From Amoebophrya sp. A120 (Eukaryota; Sar; Dinophyceae; Syndiniales; Amoebophryaceae): DNA of 64,000 bases. This document shows, one piece after another, positions 42,769-52,283 of this stretch. The stretch is taken from the NCBI GenBank assembly GCA_905178155.1, contig CAJINV010000012.1:1926492-1990491 (forward strand), read 5' to 3'. Below the pieces are notes generated by a model. That model ran no database searches. It saw only the letters and a list, made by a program, of their open reading frames with translations, and was not told the DNA's origin. A program made the translations under genes and the position numbers. Position 1 is the first letter of the stretch; the number at the start of each line of letters is the position of its first letter.

Positions 42769-44772
42769 CTACTGGAAAAGGTTTTTGAAAATCTTCAATC
42801 CCAATTCTTTCAAAACATCAAAACATTTTTTTCCAATGGTGTCCAGACGACAGAAGTTCGTAGTTCGTAATGTAGCAGTTGAGAGCGCCATATGCTCGAT
42901 CTTCAGCATGGACACCCGGACCGTCGGCATGTAGATGTGGTTGCAACGAAGGTTCCCGATGCGGAAGAGTAAGACCGGCAAGTTGTTCCGCGTTGTCACC
43001 TATCAAATGTTAAAGTGTCTTGGTCTGGAAGAATGCAGATTTTTGTCATGCTGTTTTTGCATGACACAAAATGTATGTCATGGAAGCCCTAGCATCACAG
43101 ATTTCGAGACAGAAGGTTCCGCATTGCTTAATCCGCATGACAAATCCCCCCTTCTTGGTGACAGGAAAGGGGCACCTTTTGCTGCCTATGCATGAGAGAT
43201 TGGTCTGTGTTGTGAAATGCGCATCACAAGTTCGCATCCTTCCACACCCAGACTGACATATTTGCAGTTGATATCACCAAAGCGTTTTTCGCAAACACGA
43301 TCGCGGGCATATGCAATGCAAATATGTCTGGTGGGTCTGGAACTTGTAATGCTGGGGCGTGAACAGTCAATACCCTGTAACGCACAGCAGAGCATGAGAA
43401 ATATATGCGCGGCTATAGTGTTGCGCTTTCCGCATGTCATGCGGCATGACGTGCTTCGTTTTTGCATGACAAGCAAAACCAAAAGGGTCTCTTCTTGCAC
43501 ACGCATCACAAGTTTCTCTGTCATGCCAGACAAGCATGACAAACCCTGCATCCGTCGAGACCCAGACATATTGGCAGTTCATAGGGCATGGGGTGTTGCA
43601 GTTTCGTCACAACAATGGTAAAAACCAAAACGTTGATGATGACCCCGCAGAACTGCTGGCTGCTGGCGAGGAAAAACAGCCCCAGGTCCGGTCGCTCCGT
43701 TTCCTTGTCGTAGGGAAAAAATTGCCCGTAGCCCATGGTGACCACGTGCGTCACGGAAAACACTAACGCCGTCTCCCGCTCGGAGACGTGTTCGTTTTTG
43801 TAGGTGGTGGAGTTTAAAATTCGTTCCGTGAAGTATGGCCTCCTCAGCTGTTACGTTCTCAACTGTTACGTAGCGAGGTGCTGTTTTTTGATCATTTTAA
43901 CTAGCTATACCGAGCGGTAGCTAAAATCATTAATTTTTTTAATTAAAATTGTGTTTTTTGAAATCGCGGCGGAGGGCTGGATCCACGGAGCGGCAAGGCG
44001 GAAATCCGGAACCTGCAGCTGCAATATGGATTGCAAAATCCCGCCTCCAGCATGACAAATCTCCGCGTCTGATGCATGAATTCTAATAGTCACAGAGACC
44101 TCCTCCTGGGGTCTGGGATCTGGAGATTTGTCATGCTGGAGGCGGGACTTTGGAGCTGATAACTGGCAACCACCCGCAGAAGGAAGGTCCCCCGGAAGGC
44201 TGGCTGTTTGTGGCTGCGGGATTTTGCAATCCATATTGCAGCTGCAGGTTCCGGATTTCCGCCTTGCCGCTCCGTGGATCCAGCCCTCCGCCGCGATTTC
44301 AAAAAACGCAATTTTAATTAAAAAAATTAATGATTTTAGCTACCGCTCGGCATAGCTAGTTAAAATGATCAAAAGACAGCACCTCGCTACGTAACAGTTG
44401 AGAACGTAACAGCTGAGGAGGCCATATGAAGGGCAGGGAGATGCAGGTGAAGACGAAACCGCAGAGGACGTAGAAGAAAACCACGTAGATCACCATGCGG
44501 CGCCAGGTGGAATCTAGCAGTAAGAAATACCAGGAATCTGTGACGGAAACATAGCCCTTTCTGCTATCCCGTAGAGCGGACCTCTCCTTCCCCATACGGA
44601 TAAAACCCTTGTTGAAAACTTTCTCGATCGTGATTTTCCGCCCGAAAAGACGGAGGGTACTCGTACTACGGGTGTTCTGCTCGACATTTTGGTTGTGGTG
44701 CTGTGATGTGGGTTGGGGCGGAAGGTAGTTGCCCATGGGCGCCACGCGGGTCGAGGAAGAAGTTGAATTCAT
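42769..44772 (-). CDS. Inward-rectifier-like potassium channel, 282 aa as modelled
   Basis: Exons: 44427-44772, 43584-43833, 43274-43309 and 42769-43000. Three introners close to 283 codons. A basic N-terminus (NKGFIRMGKERSALRDSRKG) and an aromatic slide-helix-like segment precede TM1 (VIYVVFFYVLCGFVFTC, about 92-114). The selectivity filter TMGYG is at about 146-150. TM2 is FCGVIINVLVFTIVVTKLQ. The cytoplasmic start (PAIVFAKNALVTTRNNLPVL, then FRIGNLRCNHIYMPTVRV) fits the Kir fold (SHNAVI...WRVGNLR). The C-terminal domain is about half the usual length, and an introner-like right end at about 42895 suggests the last 40 residues may be intron read-through. It should pass K+ across a membrane as a tetramer. 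Confidence 0.85.
43001..43273. mobile_element. Introner, family B
   Basis: 273 bp, left TATCAAATGTTAAAGTGTCT, TSD TCACC. Joins VFAKNALV to TTRNNLPVL in the K+ channel. Confidence 0.94.
43310..43583. mobile_element. Introner, family B
   Basis: 274 bp, left TATGCAATGCAAATATGTCT, TSD GGGCA. Joins TKLQHPMP to AIVFAKNALV just after TM2. Confidence 0.94.
43834..44426. mobile_element. Introner, family M, with about 205-bp inverted repeats
   Basis: 593 bp, TIR TATGGCCTCCTCAGCTGTTA continuing about 205 bp nearly without mismatch, TSD TGAAG. An inner inverted pair (GCCTCCAGCATGACAAATCT and inverse) surrounds the centre. Joins FTCISLPF to TERILNSTTY between TM1 and the pore. Confidence 0.95.
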
Positions 44773-45606
44773 GACGTCCGTCCTTGTTCTTTAGCTGGGT
44801 TCTGGTGTATTTCAAGTGCAGCAGTCGCGTCCAGTAATAAACCGGCTCGTACTACTACGAAGCGCTGTTCTGCTGAGGGCGCCAACTACGGCCGAACTGC
44901 TTCAGATGGGAGAGATCAGGAGGGAACGCACATATTGCACACCTTGTTCGAATTTTTTGTGATCCTTCATCAGAAGGAAAAGCATACAAGAAAACAACAT
45001 GTCACGACGATACGTCCTCGACACAAACACTAGTGTCTGTCGATGAAAGTAGAAGCAAGTCAGTCAAATAATTCACGCAAGACAAGTAGAAGCACGATGC
45101 GAACATGTCAAACCACGAAGCAACAATGAAATTTTTCGTCTGCAACGAAACGAAGTTGCTTCAGGTCGCTCCTAGTGCTTCTCAATCCAAAATTCTCTCT
45201 CCGCATGCTCTTACTTAAAAAATTCTTTTCATCGACAATACCGCTTGCTCTCTTCAAAAACGATGAATGGGGGCGACGACTGAAACATAAACTAACAATA
45301 ACAGGCAGCACCAACGATCAAAGTTTACGAAAGAAAAAGACGATCTTACAGACTGGACGAGGTCGAACAGGGTAGTGCTAGCACGAGAACGAAAAGTCGT
45401 GTCACGGAATTTCATGTAAAAATTTCCGAGAAGGAGGATCTGGTCGTCGTAGTCGCAAAAAAAACAATACTTCTAAACGAGTTCCACCAAAAATTAAGTA
45501 AAGCCTTCGTCAACGATGCCATGGCTTCCGCTTTTTCCTGGGTAGATATAATCCTTTGCAGAAGTGACACGATTGGCAACGGCAGTCCTGTCACGGTACA
45601 AAATCC
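44773..45606. other. Intergenic, nothing recognised
   Basis: Upstream region of the K+ channel gene and downstream flank of the ATP-grasp gene. Only short ORFs. Confidence 0.5.
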
Positions 45607-47841
45607 TTAGCTCGGAGTACCCATCCTTTCCAGCTTCTCGAGCAATCGAATGGCGTGCTGTCTCGGCACATCCTGAATCAGATCCCCACCCGGTCGCGGA
45701 TTGCACTCGAAGATGCGAAGTTGTAGCGGAACTTTGTCACGCGGCGTCGCCTTTATTTTTCCCGTTTCCTTGTTTGTATTGGTGCCTGCTACCGACGTAT
45801 CAGCATCGGTAACAACCTTGTAGTTAAAGTTGCAGATTCCGCTGAATCCAGTCGTGAGCAGCTTCTCAAACACGTGAACAGCGAAACTGTCCAGTTCCTC
45901 GTGGGGAGAAAACTTTCTGGGCTCGGATTCCTTCACCCCATGCAGAGGCCAGATGTAGTAGTGACTTGTATCGTCGCTGTTGCGATCAGTCCTCTCTTCT
46001 CTTGCGCAGGACGAGGACCCTCCATTTGTACAGGTATCTTGGTTCTTACCGCCTCCGCTAGTTCTTGCAGAGGGCCTTGTAGTTGTACCTCCCCCGACTG
46101 CATACGTGTACTCGCACGTGATAGAATCGAGGATTTTCCCCTTTTCCACTAGCAGAGAGGTCGACCTTTCCTTGCTACCGACTGTGTACTCCTGCAGGAC
46201 GTACTGGTGGTTTTCCGCTGTCGTGCTGTCTGGTGCGTCTACTGGTGGATTTCCGCTCTTCACTGCCTTAGCAGCTGCGGCAGCTGCTGTCCTGGCTTGC
46301 TCTTCAACCCGTGCGACATCCTCCCAATTTCGCAACAATTTCGCCCCACGGCCGAACTGCCCGCGGCTGGGTTTTAGGATGATAGGGAAAGTGACGGGTG
46401 CGTGGTCTCCACCATTGAGGCGTGGTGATGAGTTTGAGTCTTTGTCCCGCCAATCACAAGAACTGACCACGCCTGTTTTCATCCGCAGACGCTCCTTCCC
46501 AAGCTCGTCTATCGATCCATACTGCCTCGGAAAGCTTTTCGCATATTCCTCTTTCGACAATAGGCATTTCGCGTGGGCCAAAAACTTCTTTTTGTCGGCC
46601 AAAGTTTCGATTAGACTTGCCGACTCCGCGGTTAAGACCCGCCAGTCGTTTTCCCGTAGCGCTTTCTGATTTGTCGCAATCCACACGGCAGCGGCATCCG
46701 TGGTTGGCAGGAGAATAGGTTTTTTAGCACTGGATCTCCCAAACGGTCTCTCGACATCAGCAGCAGTACCACCAGAATCGGAGCAGATAATTTTCCCTAG
46801 CTGCGGCCGACAAAACTCGCAGTGTGGCAGCACCACTGCAGGTCGTACTATGTCCTTCCGTGGTGACCGCGACAAGCAGCGCTCGGCAGAAGGTATGCAG
46901 GCTGTTGGCAGCACATTGTAGGCTTGCAGATGAAGCCTTCTGAGTGAAGAGCCCCACCGAACGTTATCCGGAACGAAGTGGAAGCGCGGCTGCGCAAAGT
47001 CCTCTTCCCCGAACTCTGAGTCACCGGCGCCGAATCTACTTCCCCTCTCCGCCTGAACGCGGCAACCGGCACAGGTGAAATTGTCAGCCGGTCGCTCTGA
47101 CGTGTCGTTTGTGTTAGTCGTCAAGTGCTGCCGCCTAGCACACTTCTCCACCGGGGCGGCGGTAGGGGCTTCGGCTTGCTCCGTTAAAACAAGAACTTCC
47201 AGATCCTTCTGTGGGTCCTGCATCAGGAAGCAGGCGCCATCGAGTGTCGTGCTTGATTGCTTGCCTCTTTCTGAACCACCTGCCGTTCCTCGCACAGGCA
47301 CAGGAAGTGGCCTTGCTCCAGCATAGGGATCGAGAGTGCAGTTTCTTGCCGAGATACGCACGCCGATTTTCTTGTTCACACCTATGCCTGCACTTCCTGG
47401 CGCTCTGTTTAGGCATCTTTCCTGCTCTGTGGACAGTGCGTTCCAAACCGTGAGCTGGCATTTGCGTGCGATCTCTACTCTCCTCCTTGTCGCCACTGGT
47501 TCCTCGTGTGGCTCGGCCTGCTCGGAAACCGGATCTTCATGCTTCCACCCAGCATCATGAAAGAGGATCTCCGCGTTTCTCAAGCTCAGGAATTTCAAAC
47601 CGCCATTTGTTTGCCGAGCTTTGACGACTTCGGCAGTCAGGTCGTAGAAAGGCTCTGTTCTTACCGTTCTGTTGTGTGGTCCCGAAATGGAAGTTGGGGC
47701 ATATTGCGCACGCTCTTGCTGGCCCTCTCCTCCCGCCATGTGACCATTTTTGTGAGGTGCGGGTCCGTGACTGATTTTGCAGCTACCAAATCTGAGATGA
47801 AGATCCTTAGAAATGTTGTCGTTGCGAATGTGAGCAGGCAT
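45607..47841 (-). CDS. ATP-grasp domain protein, 744 aa, no introns
   Basis: A single uninterrupted frame starts at the ATG at 47841. The second half has ATP-grasp features: a preceding domain with LLPTTDAAAVWIATNQKAL and LADKKKFLAHAKCL, the nucleotide-binding strand VTFPIILKPSRGQFGRGAKL, a central YVLQEYTVGSKERSTSLLV, and the metal-binding end LRIFECNPRPGGDLIQ. The pattern is closer to carbamoyl-phosphate-synthase-like or D-amino-acid-ligase-type ATP-grasp enzymes than to tubulin ligases. The N-terminal 350 residues are variable, with CxxC pairs (TCAGC, HCEFC) that could bind zinc. The substrate is unknown. It is the only long gene here without an introner. Confidence 0.8.
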   Translation of the reverse strand: MPAHIRNDNISKDLHLRFGSCKISHGPAPHKNGHMAGGEGQQERAQYAPTSISGPHNRTVRTEPFYDLTAEVVKARQTNGGLKFLSLRNAEILFHDAGWKHEDPVSEQAEPHEEPVATRRRVEIARKCQLTVWNALSTEQERCLNRAPGSAGIGVNKKIGVRISARNCTLDPYAGARPLPVPVRGTAGGSERGKQSSTTLDGACFLMQDPQKDLEVLVLTEQAEAPTAAPVEKCARRQHLTTNTNDTSERPADNFTCAGCRVQAERGSRFGAGDSEFGEEDFAQPRFHFVPDNVRWGSSLRRLHLQAYNVLPTACIPSAERCLSRSPRKDIVRPAVVLPHCEFCRPQLGKIICSDSGGTAADVERPFGRSSAKKPILLPTTDAAAVWIATNQKALRENDWRVLTAESASLIETLADKKKFLAHAKCLLSKEEYAKSFPRQYGSIDELGKERLRMKTGVVSSCDWRDKDSNSSPRLNGGDHAPVTFPIILKPSRGQFGRGAKLLRNWEDVARVEEQARTAAAAAAKAVKSGNPPVDAPDSTTAENHQYVLQEYTVGSKERSTSLLVEKGKILDSITCEYTYAVGGGTTTRPSARTSGGGKNQDTCTNGGSSSCAREERTDRNSDDTSHYYIWPLHGVKESEPRKFSPHEELDSFAVHVFEKLLTTGFSGICNFNYKVVTDADTSVAGTNTNKETGKIKATPRDKVPLQLRIFECNPRPGGDLIQDVPRQHAIRLLEKLERMGTPS

Positions 47842-48284
47842 GATGTCTTTCTACAAGTGATGCTGTTCGAAACAAACAATGGCGCTAAGACTTCCTAAAC
47901 TCGTGCTGAATTCTCGTCAATGAAAGATCCTGATAGGATGTTCGAAAGAGAAACGATCAGCACCAAACGATATGATAATCAGCACATCATCTTCGCCCTA
48001 CACCAGAAACCACGACATTGTGAGCGATGCTTTTTCATCCACTTTTGCGATAGCACGACAACCACGATGATGAAGTGCAGGGCCGAGTGAGGACTGGTTT
48101 TGATTTTGCAGAACGGGAACATTCTTGTATGAGTTTTCGCATGTTTCCTATTTTGTACAGGATGGCATTCAACTATATTGTACACACGAGCAGGGTGGAG
48201 GGTATTGGTCGGTTTACTTCATTCAAAAAATCGCTGACTTCAATTTTGCGTCTTCAATTTCAGAATTAAAATCTCCTATCGCCT
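47842..48284. other. Intergenic, nothing recognised
   Basis: AT-rich spacer between two minus-strand genes. No ORF above 70 codons with coding character. Confidence 0.5.
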
Positions 48285-49802
48285 TCATTCATAATCTGGG
48301 TACATTTCTTTCCACAATTTCAAAGCTTCTTCTCGATACAACCAAGGATAGGTCGTTTTTGCGTTTTCCGAGACATACTTCGTATTGTCCCCGCCAAACC
48401 GCACTATTTCTGCCGTCTGCTCCCCCGCCGGACTTGTCGTGAGTAGGATTTTGAAAATCCCGCACGGAGCAAATTTCCCCACGTCTTTGGCCAAATCCTT
48501 CTTTCTCGCCAGATGGCCAACCAGCCCGACGGAAGCGGCGTGAGAAAAGAGAATGAGGGCTTTAGGCGGATGATCTACTTCTGCTGGTGAGTTGTTTTTT
48601 GCAGTAGTTGTAGTTGTGGTCGTGGTGGCCTCCCCGCTCTGTTTTTCTGCAAAAGGAGGTGGAACACCACCAGATCCGGTACTGTAGTAGTTCTTGGGGT
48701 TGCATTTTTCTCTCAGGAGATTTGCGACTTTTTCCATCCGCTTGAAGTAATCCACCGGGTAGTCTTCGCAGTTGGGAAATTGGAGGTCTACATCTTCAAA
48801 GGTTGCTTCTTGTTGGTCCCTTTCAATTCCGGACGAAGTAGAGAAGCAGATTTTACTTGTTCTCGTTTTTTGAGTTTGCTCTGCTACACGGGCCGGCTGC
48901 ACGACCTTAATATCCCCTTGTCGTCCTTTCGTCGAGCAGAAGCGAACTTCACCTGTTTTCTTGTCTGTTCCCATTTTCATGTGCCGGTGCGTGGATTTCA
49001 GTGCGAAATCTTCCGTACTGTTCTTCAACATGGGCTCATACAGCACGTCCACGTACGGGAAGGTCGCGAATCGGTGGCCCGGGACGTGGGTCGGGATGCC
49101 GACGACGTGCGTGGTTTCCGCCAATCCAGGTTCGATTTTCAGTTGCAGGCCGGCAGGCAGGCCCTCCTTATTTCCTTCCAAGCCTACCATGCCGGGCAAC
49201 TGCAAATTCAGATAGTGGACCAGAGGCGTGGCAGTCTCGATCACTCGCAGGTAGGGAGACGCGAGGATCTGAATTGCATTCTTGTTCCATGGGATGAACT
49301 TGTTATCCGGAAGATCTGGACTTTTGCATTCTTTTACGTCGACGTTTGGTCTACTCTTCTCCTCTGCATGAAAATCTTCCCGCAGCCAGTTCACCAAATC
49401 ACCTGCAAGCTCCTTGGCCGTTTCCCGCGCTTGCTGGTGCCCCAACGCGGAAAGAGGGGGGTCGATCACCGGGGAATATCAAACTCAAAAGGTCTTCGAA
49501 GATCATATCGCACTCGTACTAATTGCAATACTTACCGCATGGCAAGTCTTCTTTTTTGAGCAATACAAATGCCTTTTTTTCCGTCTGAAAGTTGTGATGC
49601 GACGTCTACTTCTGTACGACCAGCTCTAGCTCTAGCAGGAGCACGGAAGGAACGAAGACACTTTTGCAGTTATGCATAGGAAATTTTGGGCGACGATCTG
49701 TTCCTTCCATTCCGGATACGCGTAGTCATGACGATCGCCGTGCCGAATTAAGTAGATGATGGTGGTACTAGGTTTGGCAGCTGATTCCGCTGCTGGCACC
49801 AT
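48285..49802 (-). CDS. Histidine phosphatase (phosphoglycerate mutase-like) superfamily, 436 aa
   Basis: Exons 49679-49802 and 48285-49476. One introner closes to 437 codons. The N-terminal IIYLIRHGDRHDYAY holds the catalytic RHG motif at residues 20-22. PLSALGHQQARETAKEL follows directly across the introner, then ILASPYLRVIETATPL with the conserved phosphate-binding Arg. The second catalytic His is in ILFSHAASVGLV near the C-terminus. The 130-residue middle contains a Thr run and replaces the short insert of small family members. Length and layout recall UBASH3/STS-like phosphatases without their UBA or SH3 domains. The substrate is not predictable. Confidence 0.85.
49477..49678. mobile_element. 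Introner, diverged A-like
   Basis: 202 bp, left TATCAAACTCAAAAGGTCTT, right inverse TATGCATAACTGCAAAAGTG, flanks GGGAA and GGAAA. A 5-nt net removal joins KEQIVAQNF to PVIDPPLSAL in the histidine phosphatase. Confidence 0.88.
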
Positions 49803-50329
49803 GTCGTTCTGGTTTCGAGGGTGCGGAAACCCTTCCTTCCATGAATAGAAAGCAATAGAAACACCTTAGTAGCTATGGGCGGCGAGGATGGCTATGTGAA
49901 TTATCGCAGTCGGAATGGAGATACATTCTCCAAAAGTTGTGAATCGAATCTATACCGCCAAGCAAAGCAAATGATGTGCCATCACGAATGAGCTATGGAA
50001 CTGTAGGTGTATATATCGAAAAACAAATCTGGTTGAAATTATGTGCTGTCCATGGCGGTCATGATCTTGCACGTAAAATAGAGACTTTATTTATTTGCAA
50101 GATCATGATCTTCGTATTTTTCTGCAGCCTCAGGACAAGGACAGGAAGAAAAAAACAAATGAGCGGAAGATTTTTTTCTTTCTGCTGATCTCGATTTATA
50201 TACTTGCTTTCCGGCAGCAATGCAACTGCTCCCGTCTCGCTTCCGAACACTGCCGGTACAGAAATCGAAACCAACTGCCTCTTCCTCGTGATTGGTGCAA
50301 CAGCTTAACCAGTCGCCCACACCGAGCCG
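49803..50329. other. Upstream region of the histidine phosphatase gene
   Basis: A palindrome-like pair GATCATGATC / GATCTTGCA near 50060-50110 is the only structure. No gene seen. Confidence 0.4.
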
Positions 50330-51740
50330 AAAGGGTGGCGCCCACCCTCAATGACGTTTGGCGCGAGGGGCGGGAAGCAAATAACCTGGCGGGGCCCGGT
50401 GCTGTAACAACAAACACAAAACCACACCCCCGCCGCGCCCTCAGGTGGGGAATACCCAAAGAGGGCTACGCGCTATGTAGAGCAGGCACGCGCCCGCCCA
50501 ACAACGAACGACCGGGCAATCCAAGGCAAGCAGGCCGCGCCAGGGAGTGCAAACATGCGCAAGACCACTGCAGAGGCGCCTAAAGTAAATAAGTAAGAAT
50601 CAGCGCAGGCGGCCACCAAGTCGGGGAAACACGCAAGACGCGAAGGGGCGGGCCTCCATCTTCGCCCGCGGCGCCCCCAATGCGGGCCGGCGCCAACGAA
50701 CACCAAGGAAGGCAGGCGGGGCACCGCCCGGCGCGGCCCCCGTGCGCCTGCGGGGGCGCAGCCGCCGGGCAGTAGGGGCGCCCGCCAAAACAACGGGCGG
50801 ACGCGCAACTGCCGGCGCGCCGCGCAAAGAATGAAACCAGCGCACGCTGGGGGGGCAGGGCGGGCCCGGCCCAACATAGTCGACAAGGGGCGGCCGGGCG
50901 GCTGCGTTTCGGTTACCGTTACATACCTACCTGGGCCGGCCGCAAAGCGACCGGGTCGCCTTTCGCTGGTCGATCAGCTCCACACGCCTCCGAACTCGAC
51001 CAACGCCGCCGGCCGAGGCAGAGCGCGCGGCCTTCCGGGCGCCTCTCTTGCTGCTGCAGCCCTCCCGCCCCCCCCCCTTAGTTCTATCTTTGCCCGGGTC
51101 GCGCTCTGTTGCGCGCGCGCACGGGCGGCATAGGCGGCGCGGACGGCCGGGCTCTGTGTTCGCTGGCCCCGTCGCCCCGGTGGGCGGGCCCCCCCGCGCT
51201 TCCCTGGCGGTAGGGGTTGCAACGGTTGCCCGCGTGTCAGAATGAGCACCCGCCGCCCCCGCACACGTGCGCCATTGTTTCCAAGTGACACCCTTCGACC
51301 ATTGCCCGGAAGCCCGGCGCGTCCATTGCCGTCGCGCGCCGGCCTATACTTACACCAGGCAGGGGGCGCAACAACTGGGGCCCGGGCCAGCCTCCTTGGA
51401 AAGAGCGGGCGCCCCGTCCTCTTGGCAGCAAGTGCAAGGGAACCACCACAAAGGGCGGCGCCACATGTCTCCCGAAACTCCCCCCGCGCAACAGGCACAA
51501 CAACCGCCAGCAACTGGCCCGCCTTGCCAGCTGCGGGGCTGGGAGCCTCCAAAAATGACGGCGGGAGGCGCTTCGGCCCGTCATGCGCTTCCCGCGCGTT
51601 CTGTTTAGTGTGGTCGTAGATTTTCTGCGCGCAATGAAGCTGCAACGGTCGGCCTCCACGAATCTCGAAGGGAAGCAACAAGACGCAGACGCCCTCTCTG
51701 TCTTCTTCTCCCTCTAGGTTAGTACCACACTGCCAGGAAA
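50330..51740. other. GC-rich island without a recognised gene
   Basis: Base composition rises sharply here, with long C and G runs. Open frames occur in every direction because stop codons are rare. The longest (50974-51750, minus, 258 aa) is Arg/Gly/Ala-rich and matches no family. Texture is like the retro-insertion at 26767-27768, so a mobile origin is possible, but no flanking duplication was found. Confidence 0.5.
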
Positions 51741-52283
51741 ACCCGAACACGCTCCACCATCAATTTCAGCAACCATCTGCATCAAAGACCGAAATGCATT
51801 GGTAGATGAAAAATGAGAATGTTCCAAGTCTGTTGATGAACCTCAAGTTTTACCTTCCGGAGTGAGTGAGACTGTGCCTTTGAAACTCATCAGAATGTCA
51901 CCAGTGCAGATTTACAACACCTTCTGCTGTTCGTTTTGGAACCACTTCGAGTAAAGATGCGTACAGTCATTGACGTTGCAGTGCTGATGGATGGTATCAG
52001 TTTACTTCTTTCGAGCATGGCGTAAGCTTTTTGATTTTGGGTGAACATAGCCACTCAAGAATAGTTTATGACATCAATGGTCCTTGTTTAGAAGTCCTCT
52101 ACTTGCTAGTACTTCTGCTTACCAAAATCAAATTACAGTGCGGGATTCGCAAAATAGCATAGAAATGTCTCTGAAGCAAATGGAGGCAAAAGCCTTGACT
52201 TCGGCTCTGAGAAATAAGTAAGTGCAAACACATTCTACATCAGCGCCAGCTGCATCGCCAGAATCCTCCATTCTTTTTTCTCG
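51741..52283. other. Intergenic, nothing recognised
   Basis: AT-rich 3' flank of the ZIP transporter gene. Confidence 0.5.

Noticed and set aside
50196-51750. Long ORFs in the GC-rich island
   Set aside because: Open frames exist on both strands simply because stop codons are rare at this composition; residue content is Arg/Gly/Ala/Pro without domains.
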